Positions 5,909 through 11,402 of a stretch of DNA of 11,402 nt are shown here, piece after piece. Source of the stretch: Candidatus Sericytochromatia bacterium (GTDB lineage Bacteria; Cyanobacteriota; Sericytochromatia; JACMPN01). Position 1 is the first letter of the stretch; each line of letters opens with the position of its first letter. The position numbers were made by a program, and so were the translations under genes. The notes under the pieces were generated by a model that saw only the letters and a list, made by a program, of their open reading frames with translations, searched no databases and was not told the origin of the DNA. Where the stretch lies: contig JACMPN010000345.1 in the NCBI GenBank assembly GCA_014377495.1, positions 1 to 11,402 on the forward strand. The letters are read 5' to 3'.

Positions 5909-7822
5909 ATGGCCCTTTCTCTGGATGGTGTGCCGGCAGGCTTCGCAACGACGCCTGCTCCCGGCACCCCGACGCCTGCTCCGACCGCCGCACCCGGTAG
6001 TGCCGGCGATCCGGCGCGCCCTGATGCGGCCGCTGTGCCGCCCAGTCAGAACGGCACCCAGGTCGATGCCAACCACATCGCCGATCAGACGGTGGCGACG
6101 GCCGCCGGGCGCGTGGCGGCGGTTTCGGCGCATCTCTTCGGCAAAGCCGGCGATCCGGTGACTTTACCGCCTCTGGTGGGCAGCGATCCCGACAAGTTGA
6201 CCCAGGTCCGGACCCAGTTGCGCACCGCCTTGGGGGTACCTGACGAGCGGATCATCCTGAAAGTCGAAAACGGCGTCCTGCTCGCCAATGTCCTGCCCAC
6301 GTCGCCCCTGACGCAGATGTCCGGCAAGCTGGCGGATGCCTTCCATTCCTCCTGGCGGCCCGTTACCGGGGCGCCGGCGGACGTGGTGTGGACGACCAAT
6401 CTACTGAAGGGCCGCACGGACAACACCCTCGCCAGCCTGTCCGAGCCGGCAGCCCTGGCCAAAGCGCCCGCCAATCCCGCCAAGCTGGCCCAGGTCACGG
6501 CGATCTCGGCCGCGAACCAGTCGATCCAGTTCGTCGCCGAGTCGATGCAGCGGGATATCGTCCAAGTCGCCGACAAGACCCTGCAACAGTCCCAAAACGT
6601 CACCCTGTTCTATGACGATGCCCATGTGCTGCATGCCAAGAACCGGTTTTCCAACGAAGTCTTCGCCGTCCTCCTTCCGGATGACGCCTATGCCCACATG
6701 CGGTTCGACCTGCTGCGGGACAACCCGACAGCGACACTGGCCACCCTGGGCGGGCAGACGCTCCAAGCCGAAGCCCACGTGGGTGGTCAGGGCTTCCTGG
6801 CCGATGACGGCCTGGGCTCGATGGCGATCGAGGCCGTCAAAGTCACCTACACGACTAAGAAAAACTGGACGGTCGGTGCCGGCATTCTGACCAGCCAGCA
6901 GATCGGCGGTCCGAGCATGCAGGCCGTGAGCTTCCGGGTCGGCCACAACTACTGGGGCGCCGCCAATGTCCTCATTGCGCCGGACGGCAAGATCCACCTG
7001 CGGGGCGTGGACACCCAGCTGCCGCTGCAGGCCTGGGACTGGTACAAAAAAGGCTCGCTGACCCGGCAGATCGCCGTCGGTGGCGCCGTGCTGGCCGGTG
7101 CGGCCGTTGCCGTCGTCAAATTCGGCACGAGCGACAAAGAGATGACGTTCAAAAATCCCCTCCCCGAATTCCGGGCCGGCCACGGCAAGGTGCAGGTGAC
7201 GTCCGGCCTGCTGGGCAGCATCACGCTGGGCGGTCGTGATGACGGCAAATTCGGCCTGACCGGCAAGCTGACGGGCGGATCGGTCAGGGTCCGTGAAAAC
7301 TGGGGCGGTGGCCTCTCCAACGAGCAGGCTTTCCGTTACGAGCGGGAAAAGAATGACGACGGCGTCGTGGTGGAAACGATCCAGACCCGGGCCAACGGGA
7401 CCAACAATCTCGGACGGGGTCTGATCAGCCATTCCGTCTATGCCAACTTCGACCTGCAGGGCGGCGGGCTGGCCACCAGCGGTGCCGCCGCCAATGTCGT
7501 CATGCCCCTCGGCCAGAGCCGGACCCTTTCCTGGAACGCCGGCGGCCGGATCGGCCTGGATCCCGCTCAAAAAGTCAGTTTCGGGGACATCCGGGGCGGC
7601 ATGACCTGGCAGCCGAGCAGCGCCATCCAGGTTTTCGGCTCGGTCGGCTACATGAAGGGCAACTACCTGATGGAGCCCAATCTCGAAGGGAGTCTGATCG
7701 GCAGCATGATGCCCCCGGCCCCGCGCGGCACCACTCAAATCGGTCCCAACAACCACCTGAGCGGTGTCACGAGCGATAAGGGCCGCATGGCCGGTTCGCT
7801 GGGGATGTACATTCGCCTTTAG
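5909..7822 (+). CDS. Large protein of unknown function, Pro-rich N-terminus and beta-strand-rich, barrel-like C-terminus
   Basis: A 637-residue protein that I do not recognise. ATG 5909 is chosen because AGGA lies 5 nt upstream; in-frame ATG 5882 or TTG 5876 would overlap the hairpin at 5883-5900 and add only basic residues. No signal peptide is visible from any of these starts, and the frame is closed by TGA at 5849. Residues about 14-50 form a Thr/Pro/Ala linker like that of the 4273 lipoprotein. About 50-230 look mostly helical. About 388-404 are a hydrophobic Ala/Gly/Val segment (IAVGGAVLAGAAVAVV). About 420-637 alternate polar and hydrophobic residues with many Gly and aromatic residues (AIQVFGSVGYMKGNYL), ending GSLGMYIRL, as in outer-membrane barrels. 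The missing export signal conflicts with that reading. It lies 91 bp after the 4273 gene on the same strand, possibly co-transcribed. Confidence 0.85.
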   Translation: MALSLDGVPAGFATTPAPGTPTPAPTAAPGSAGDPARPDAAAVPPSQNGTQVDANHIADQTVATAAGRVAAVSAHLFGKAGDPVTLPPLVGSDPDKLTQVRTQLRTALGVPDERIILKVENGVLLANVLPTSPLTQMSGKLADAFHSSWRPVTGAPADVVWTTNLLKGRTDNTLASLSEPAALAKAPANPAKLAQVTAISAANQSIQFVAESMQRDIVQVADKTLQQSQNVTLFYDDAHVLHAKNRFSNEVFAVLLPDDAYAHMRFDLLRDNPTATLATLGGQTLQAEAHVGGQGFLADDGLGSMAIEAVKVTYTTKKNWTVGAGILTSQQIGGPSMQAVSFRVGHNYWGAANVLIAPDGKIHLRGVDTQLPLQAWDWYKKGSLTRQIAVGGAVLAGAAVAVVKFGTSDKEMTFKNPLPEFRAGHGKVQVTSGLLGSITLGGRDDGKFGLTGKLTGGSVRVRENWGGGLSNEQAFRYEREKNDDGVVVETIQTRANGTNNLGRGLISHSVYANFDLQGGGLATSGAAANVVMPLGQSRTLSWNAGGRIGLDPAQKVSFGDIRGGMTWQPSSAIQVFGSVGYMKGNYLMEPNLEGSLIGSMMPPAPRGTTQIGPNNHLSGVTSDKGRMAGSLGMYIRL

Positions 7823-7823
7823 G

Positions 7824-7848
7824 GGCGTCCCGTCAGACGGGATCCGCC
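7824..7848 (+). terminator. Hairpin just after the 5909-7822 gene
   Basis: TCCCGT (7828-7833) pairs with ACGGGA (7837-7842) around a 3-nt loop, and GGCG (7824-7827) extends the stem to CGCC (7845-7848) past a 2-nt bulge. It begins one base after the TAG at 7820-7822. Only two T follow, so termination would be weak or would need other factors. Confidence 0.45.
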
Positions 7849-7960
7849 TTGACCGGCAGCGCCATGGCGGGCAAGCTCAGTTCGGCGACCGTCTACGATT
7901 TGCGGAAGTCGCCAGGGAATCAGCACGGCTTAACGAACGCTTAAACTCTTTGACAAGGAT

Positions 7961-7980
7961 ATGGCAAGTTTGGCTGCCAT
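7961..7980. promoter_or_regulatory. Small inverted repeat upstream of the zincin lipoprotein gene
   Basis: ATGGCA (7961-7966) and TGCCAT (7975-7980) are perfect inverted complements with an 8-nt spacer. They sit 5 bp downstream of a consensus TTGACA at 7950-7955, but no good -10 lies 16-18 bp beyond it. It may be an operator or chance; the promoter of the 8016 gene remains uncertain. Confidence 0.3.
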
Positions 7981-8015
7981 GATCAGGTAACGTGAACCAC
8001 TAGCCTGGAGGCGCC

Positions 8016-8996
8016 ATGAAACTCCCATTGACGATCTCAGCCGCCGTAGTCCTGCTCACGGCCTGCAGCCCCATTGGCGTTTCGGCCAGCTTCCCCACGG
8101 GTGCCTCATTGCAGGCCATTGATGCCGCATCATTGGGTGGCCTGACCAACAGCCTTGCCGCCCACCCATCCGTTCAACTGGCGAAACCAAAGGCGTTTGC
8201 CCTGGCACCCGAAGCCAAGCCATTCCTCGAAGCCCTCTCCCGCACGGTGGAACCGATGCGCGTCCGTCTGGCCGAACGCCTGCTGACGGATCCGGCGGTC
8301 ACCCAGGGCCTGGCCCGCTGGGAGCGGGCCACGGCAGCCGACCAGCCCGCCACCCTGAACGTGGTCGCCGCCATCGAGGGTGAGGTGATGGGCTGCCTGG
8401 TCCCGCCGATCGTCGCCCAGACGGGCCGGGCGGCGCAGGCGGGCACGATGGCCTATTACCTGCCGGGCACCGACGACATCGGACAGGTCGTGCTTTACCC
8501 GGACGTGATGGCCCATGGCGGCAAATACCTGGCCCTGGCTACCCTGGTCCACGAGATCCGCCATGCCGCCCAGTATCAGCTCATGCAGGCCGGCGACCGT
8601 AATCAGGGGGCGGCGGCGGAGGACACGGTCACGCTCGTCAATGCCTATGAAGAGACATGGAAAGCCATCACCGCCCTGGGGGGTGAATCCGCCATAGCCT
8701 ATGGCGACTATGTGCACCTGAACATCGAATACGACGCCTTCCAGACCGGCAATCAGGTGGCCGCCATCGTCTCCAAGGGTACCTTCGATGCCTTGGGCAA
8801 CGGCTTCATCGACACCCAGTACACCGCCAATGCCAAACCGGTCTTGAGTCTGCTGGACCTGGCCGAGACGCTGAGCGGCACCACCCTCATCGTGGCGGTC
8901 AACCAAGCGCAGTTCAAAGCCGAGAACCAGCGGGGCGGCACCGTCTCCCGGCAGAGGCACCAGGGCTTCAAAGCGCCAGTCCGCCGGCGCCGCTGA
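8016..8996 (+). CDS. Predicted zinc-metallopeptidase (HExxH) lipoprotein
   Basis: A 326-residue predicted lipoprotein. ATG 8016 follows GGAG at 5-nt spacing. The signal peptide ends in lipobox LLTAC (Cys17). Residues about 25-120 are Ala/Leu-rich and probably helical. The key motif is LVHEIRHAAQYQ, with HExxH at His179-Glu180-His183, the usual zinc-binding and catalytic signature of zincins. A possible third ligand is Glu238 in NIEYDAFQTGNQ, about 55 residues further on, as in gluzincin-like folds. The chain ends in a basic tail (KAPVRRRR). I infer a lipid-anchored peptidase processing envelope or neighbouring proteins; the substrate is unknown and activity is not certain. The HExRHxxQ form recurs in several uncharacterised families, so I do not name one. 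It follows the 5909 gene by 193 bp, probably as its own unit. Confidence 0.85.
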   Translation: MKLPLTISAAVVLLTACSPIGVSASFPTGASLQAIDAASLGGLTNSLAAHPSVQLAKPKAFALAPEAKPFLEALSRTVEPMRVRLAERLLTDPAVTQGLARWERATAADQPATLNVVAAIEGEVMGCLVPPIVAQTGRAAQAGTMAYYLPGTDDIGQVVLYPDVMAHGGKYLALATLVHEIRHAAQYQLMQAGDRNQGAAAEDTVTLVNAYEETWKAITALGGESAIAYGDYVHLNIEYDAFQTGNQVAAIVSKGTFDALGNGFIDTQYTANAKPVLSLLDLAETLSGTTLIVAVNQAQFKAENQRGGTVSRQRHQGFKAPVRRRR

Positions 8997-9080
8997 GAGA
9001 CTATCGCAATCAACGAGACCGAGCCTGGCGCCGTAGGGCAATGCCAGGCGACTGGTCCTTGATTGAATAGTCTCTCAGCG
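8991..9080 (+). terminator. 90-nt extended palindrome containing the stop codon of the zincin gene
   Basis: The outer arms 8991-9004 and 9067-9080 are perfect 14-bp complements. After a small bulge (CG opposite A) the stem continues with CAATCAA 9007-9013 to TTGATTG 9059-9065. Inside are GACC 9017-9020 with GGTC 9054-9057, and GCCTGGC 9023-9029 with GCCAGGC 9043-9049, so about 32 pairs can form. The TGA at 8994-8996 is part of the first arm. TTT follows the structure directly. It probably terminates the gene, but the length is far beyond a normal intrinsic terminator and a palindromic repeat element is possible. Confidence 0.6.
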
Positions 9081-9348
9081 TTTCCGTCCTGGTGAGGGTC
9101 AGACACCCGTACCCGGCGTCGACCCTCGTCAGCGGCCAGTAGGCCCAACCGGACGGCAGGCAAGGTCTCCCCGACCAAGCCTTGGGCTGCCCTGCCCAGC
9201 TTGCTGGCGGGCCCACTCGGCCTGGTGACCGGCTACGCCGTCGGGATGACCTGGAGCCTGATCGATGCCTACGCCATGGCGGCGGCACAACATGGGATCA
9301 TCCCGACGGGCACACCCGAACCCGCCGCTCCGAGGGAGGATTGCACCG
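9081..9348 (+). other. Stretch with no confident gene; open frame that may be a gene remnant
   Basis: Together with the palindrome, this makes a 352-bp gap between the zincin gene and the hydrolase. One + frame is open from 9096 to the stop at 9447-9449, overlapping the hydrolase start by 101 bp in another frame. It encodes a hydrophobic stretch (LAGPLGLVTGYAVGMTWSLI) followed by AYAMAAAQHGIIPTGTPEP, which looks protein-like. The possible starts (TTG 9201, ATG 9246) lack a good ribosome-binding site. It is either a decayed gene, a short membrane peptide or chance. I see no promoter that decides between these. Confidence 0.3.
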
Positions 9349-10443
9349 ATGACATCCAGGTTCGACTTCCCTGCCTTTCAGGCCCACCCGGCGCTGCCCC
9401 ATCGGCACCTGCAAACGGTGTTCGCCACGCTCTTCCCGCGGCGGTTTGAACGGGAGTCCGCTTGGCGGGCAGCGGCGACGCCACGCGAATTCACCATGCC
9501 GGACGGCGACCGCCTGACGGCGATTTTGCATCGCCATCCCGCCGATCCGGACCTGACCCGGCCGCTCCTCGTCCTGTTATCCGGCCTCGAAGGCCATGTG
9601 GGTACCGACTACATCCAAGGCTTGTCCACCAAGGCCTTTGCCGCCGGCTACCACTCGCTCAGGCTGAACTACCGCAGTTGCGGGGGCACGGAGCACCTGG
9701 CGTTGCGGATGTACAACGGCGGCCTGATCGCCGACATCGACAGTGTCGTCCGCCAACTCGCCGCCGAAGCCGCCTGGCCCATCGTAATCATCGGGGTCTC
9801 GCTCGGTGCCAACAAGGTCCTGCGGTTGCTCAGCAGTTACGGCGACTCACCGCCCCCCGGACTTCTGGGCGGCGTGGCGGTCTCACCGCCGATCGATCTG
9901 GCGGCGTCGGGCATGGCGCTCCGGCAGGGCTTCAACCGGACATACGACGCCTACTTCCTGCGCAGCATGAAAAAACGGCTCCGCCGCAAGCTGGCGCTGG
10001 GCATGAACAGTCCCGATGAGATGACCCGGTTTCGCCAGGCCTTAGGGGTACGGACCGTCGGGGCCTTCGATGCGCTGATCACCGCCCCCATGGGGGGATA
10101 CGCCGATGTCGGCGACTACTACCGGCAGGCCAGCACCGGGGATGGCTTGGGCGCCATCCGTGTCCCGTCCCTGCTGATCCATGCCAAGGACGACCCGCTG
10201 ATCGTCATGCAACCCTTCGAGCAGCGGGCGGCGTTGCTGGAGGACAATCCCTACATGACGACCCTTTTCACGGACCGTGGTGGCCATGTCGGCTTTTTAC
10301 AGGCACCATCAGCCCCACGGACGGCCCCCTGGATGGACGCCCATTGGGCGGAAAATGCCGCCATCGCCTACGTGGGCTGGCTGGCAGCCCAAGCGGCCAG
10401 CGGATCCGGACACAGGATGAAAACAGGCCCAAGGCGCTTGTAG
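9349..10443 (+). CDS. YheT-family alpha/beta hydrolase
   Basis: A 364-residue cytoplasmic alpha/beta-fold hydrolase of the YheT/UPF0017 type, presumed to act on ester or acyl substrates; the physiological substrate is not established for the family. The order of motifs matches: an N-terminal HRHLQTVFA region, LLSGLEG (about 76-82) where related proteins have HGLEG, NYRSCGGTEH (107-116), nucleophile elbow GVSLGAN (Ser151), VAVSPPIDLAASG, acid in HAKDDPLI (Asp281/Asp282) and GGHVGFL (His313). The catalytic triad is therefore complete. ATG 9349 is chosen because GGGAGGA lies 8 nt upstream; the frame stays open to an ATG at 9265, but those residues do not resemble the family. The Ser in LLSGLEG, where His is usual, is a small oddity. 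It appears monocistronic and converges on the 10477-10935 gene. Confidence 0.93.
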   Translation: MTSRFDFPAFQAHPALPHRHLQTVFATLFPRRFERESAWRAAATPREFTMPDGDRLTAILHRHPADPDLTRPLLVLLSGLEGHVGTDYIQGLSTKAFAAGYHSLRLNYRSCGGTEHLALRMYNGGLIADIDSVVRQLAAEAAWPIVIIGVSLGANKVLRLLSSYGDSPPPGLLGGVAVSPPIDLAASGMALRQGFNRTYDAYFLRSMKKRLRRKLALGMNSPDEMTRFRQALGVRTVGAFDALITAPMGGYADVGDYYRQASTGDGLGAIRVPSLLIHAKDDPLIVMQPFEQRAALLEDNPYMTTLFTDRGGHVGFLQAPSAPRTAPWMDAHWAENAAIAYVGWLAAQAASGSGHRMKTGPRRL

Positions 10444-10456
10444 CGGCTTGGGCCTG
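10424..10456. terminator. Bidirectional intrinsic terminator between convergent genes
   Basis: CAGGCCCAAG (10424-10433) and CTTGGGCCTG (10447-10456) are perfect 10-bp complements with a 13-nt loop. Read on the minus strand, the stem is followed directly by TTTT, a proper intrinsic terminator for the 10477-10935 gene. On the + strand the loop contains the hydrolase stop codon (10441-10443), so it probably serves that gene too. Confidence 0.75.
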
Positions 10457-10476
10457 CAACAGGGCAGTATCGGCGG

Positions 10477-10935
10477 CTATTGGACCATGACGTCCGTTAC
10501 GGCCTTCGTCCAGGCTGCCATCTCGGCGGCGAACGCCACGTCGATGGCCTCGTTCTTGACGGCCAGCATCAGGGTCGCCATTGCTTCGGCGACTACCGGC
10601 ATGGAGGGCGTGCCGGTCAACGATGCCGTCCAGGGCTCGTGCTGTTTCGACCATGCGGGCTCCATCCGGTTGGCCGCCAGGTCCTGTTCCAACGCAATCA
10701 GGGTTGCGGCCAGTTTCGCCGGTGCGTCAGCGGCCTTGACCGAGGCGATCCAGGCACCACGCTTCGCTTTCCAGTCGGCCGTCGCAGACGGCTGGACCGC
10801 CTGTTCCAGAGCCAGGGTCTCTTTGACGAGGGTGTCCATGGCCGCATCGGCAGACGCTGACATCGGCACGAACAGGGCAGAGACAGCAATCAGAGCGCTC
10901 GCGGCAAACGAGGCAAAGGCACGGTTGAGTTGCAT
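10477..10935 (-). CDS. Small secreted protein with three Trp-containing helical repeats
   Basis: A 152-residue predicted exported protein of unknown function. ATG 10935 is chosen because GGAG lies 7 nt upstream; an ATG at 10959 would put eight residues before the signal peptide. Residues 1-29 are a signal peptide with a likely cleavage after MSASA. The mature part is helical and Ala-rich. It contains two similar units of about 45 residues (LALEQAVQPSATADWKAKRG... and IALEQDLAANRMEPAWSKQH...), each with Leu-x-x-Glu-x-x-Leu, then W-x(6)-W, and a weaker third near the C-terminus (LMLAVKNEAIDVAFAAEMAAW). There is no lipobox, Cys or catalytic motif, so a binding role is most likely. It ends in a bidirectional terminator and has its own promoter candidate. 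Confidence 0.82.
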   Translation of the reverse strand: MQLNRAFASFAASALIAVSALFVPMSASADAAMDTLVKETLALEQAVQPSATADWKAKRGAWIASVKAADAPAKLAATLIALEQDLAANRMEPAWSKQHEPWTASLTGTPSMPVVAEAMATLMLAVKNEAIDVAFAAEMAAWTKAVTDVMVQ

Positions 10936-10957
10936 GGGCGGGCTCCAAATGGGATGC

Positions 10958-10985
10958 AATATCGGACGTTTATGGGCCGTGTCGA
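10958..10985 (-). promoter_or_regulatory. Promoter candidate for the small Trp-repeat protein
   Basis: On the minus strand TCGACA (10985-10980; 5/6 to the -35 consensus) and GATATT (10963-10958; 4/6 to the -10) are 16 bp apart. Transcription would start near 10950, giving a short leader before ATG 10935. Confidence 0.4.
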
Positions 10986-11211
10986 CCCGCTCGGCCTATG
11001 GCCGCTGAACAAGCGGTCGCCGCCCTCTCCAATAGACCTCACCACCGGCGCCAATGTTCCCGCAACTTTCCCCGTCCCGCCGGCCGAGACACGCGGCGGC
11101 CGACGGGGATGGACCAAGCCAAAGCCTGGTCGCCTGAAGCATCGCCCTCATGTCGCTTGTCCCCGCCGCCAGTAGCGAGATGGTTTTCAGCTGACTGAAT
11201 TCAAATAGGGC

Positions 11212-11241
11212 TTGACTCGAACATCTTACAAGATCTATCCT
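11212..11241 (+). promoter_or_regulatory. Promoter candidate for the 11346 gene
   Basis: TTGACT (11212-11217; 5/6 to consensus) and TATCCT (11236-11241; 4/6) are 18 bp apart inside the AT-rich segment. A second -10-like word, TGTAAT (11241-11246), lies just after. The leader would be about 100 nt. Confidence 0.5.
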
Positions 11242-11259
11242 GTAATTTGATCTAGTAAG
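11225..11259. promoter_or_regulatory. Operator-like inverted repeat bracketing the -10 element
   Basis: CTTACAAGATC (11225-11235) and GATCTAGTAAG (11249-11259) are inverted complements at 10 of 11 positions, separated by 13 bp that contain the candidate -10. A smaller inverted repeat, ATCTT-AC-AAGAT (11224-11235), lies within the left arm. A dimeric regulator bound here would cover the -10, so repression of the 11346 gene is the simplest reading. The regulator is not in the window. Confidence 0.5.
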
Positions 11260-11282
11260 AACAAATAAACCAGACATTCACC

Positions 11283-11319
11283 ACGGGGCTGGTCCGACTG
11301 CCGGATTGCCGGACCCGTG
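11283..11319 (+). promoter_or_regulatory. 5' leader hairpin of the 11346 gene
   Basis: CACGGG (11283-11288) pairs with CCCGTG (11314-11319), and TCCG (11293-11296) with CGGA (11310-11313), leaving a 5-nt bulge on the left side. The structure ends 15 nt before the GAGGAG ribosome-binding site. No T-run follows; it could stabilise the mRNA or tune translation. Confidence 0.35.
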
Positions 11320-11345
11320 AGTGATTGAAACGTTGAGGAGAGTTT

Positions 11346-11402
11346 ATGGGCACCACACAGGTCACCGACATTGCCACGCTCGATAAGCAGCTGAACGACG
11401 CC
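11346..11402 (+). CDS. N-terminus of an unidentified protein (3' end outside window)
   Basis: ATG 11346 follows GAGGAG (11335-11340) at 5-nt spacing and opens a frame that runs off the right edge, giving 19 residues (MGTTQVTDIATLDKQLNDA). There is no signal peptide at the N-terminus, so a cytoplasmic product is likely. The family cannot be identified from so few residues. It is preceded by a promoter candidate, an operator-like palindrome and a leader hairpin, so it is probably the first gene of a regulated unit. Confidence 0.7.
   Translation, partial: MGTTQVTDIATLDKQLNDA

Larger units (their letters stand above)
10936..11345. other. Divergent intergenic region, GC-rich left part and AT-rich right part
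   Basis: A 410-bp gap between the divergent 10935 and 11346 genes. Open frames of 60-90 codons cross it on both strands, but they overlap one another, are rich in Arg/Pro and lack ribosome-binding sites, so I call no gene. It holds a minus-strand promoter candidate (10958-10985), and at the right a + strand promoter, an operator-like palindrome and a leader hairpin. Positions about 11195-11275 are clearly AT-rich against a GC-rich background. I see nothing specific in about 10990-11195. Confidence 0.65.

Noticed and set aside
6401..7756. 451-codon minus-strand open frame opposite the 5909-7822 gene
   Set aside because: Composition (Gly, Asp, His, Arg) is typical of an antisense shadow in GC-rich DNA. 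The + strand frame has a ribosome-binding site and structured protein features.
7950..7980. TTGACA at 7950-7955 as the promoter of the zincin gene
   Set aside because: It is a perfect -35 word, but the bases 16-18 bp downstream do not resemble a -10, so I left the promoter uncalled.
7764..7982. 72-codon + strand open frame after the 5909-7822 gene
   Set aside because: It overlaps the end of that gene and the hairpin, is Arg-rich and lacks a ribosome-binding site.
8130..9041. 303-codon minus-strand open frame opposite the zincin gene
   Set aside because: It runs through the palindrome at 8991-9080, has no signal or motif, and opposes a gene with a clear lipobox and HExxH.
10930..11277. Overlapping open frames of 60-90 codons in the right intergenic region
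   Set aside because: They occur on both strands at the same place, lack ribosome-binding sites and encode Arg/Pro-rich sequences without motifs.

Overview
The window reads as GC-rich chromosomal DNA from a diderm (Gram-negative-type) bacterium. The codons strongly favour G/C at third positions, and four of the five proteins with an export signal are lipoproteins with a clear lipobox. One further protein has a C-terminal half that looks like outer-membrane beta strand. The mix of Ig-like lipoproteins, Thr/Pro linkers and NHL propellers is common in environmental diderms, including deep-branching relatives of cyanobacteria, but I cannot fix the phylum from the sequence. There is no rRNA, tRNA, CRISPR array, transposase or phage gene.

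Layout. Positions 1-152 hold the acidic C-terminus of a + strand gene that ends in a long palindrome. A two-gene minus-strand operon follows, read from 3943 to 268. It encodes an Ig-like-domain lipoprotein, then an 856-residue lipoprotein with Ig-like domains, a carboxypeptidase-regulatory-like domain, a Thr/Pro stalk and a C-terminal NHL beta-propeller. The divergent region 3944-4272 carries a good minus-strand promoter and several strong inverted repeats. The + strand then runs through another Ig-like/Thr-Pro lipoprotein (4273-5817), a large protein of unknown function with no visible signal peptide and a beta-strand-rich C-terminus (5909-7822), and a lipoprotein with an HExxH zinc-protease motif (8016-8996). 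A palindrome and a stretch without a confident gene separate these from a YheT-family alpha/beta hydrolase (9349-10443). A convergent small secreted protein with Trp-containing repeats lies at 10477-10935. The right end (10936-11402) is an AT-rich regulatory region followed by the first 19 codons of a new + strand gene.

Working together. The block 268-8996 looks like a cell-envelope or surface-display locus: lipid-anchored adhesive or scaffold proteins, a possible membrane or barrel protein and a lipid-anchored predicted metallopeptidase. Joint function is inferred from shared architecture and proximity, not shown. The hydrolase and the small Trp-repeat protein appear to be separate transcription units.

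The most unusual non-coding feature is a set of strong palindromes at gene ends. In three + strand genes (stops at 150-152, 8994-8996 and 10441-10443) the stop codon itself overlaps or lies inside the inverted repeat.
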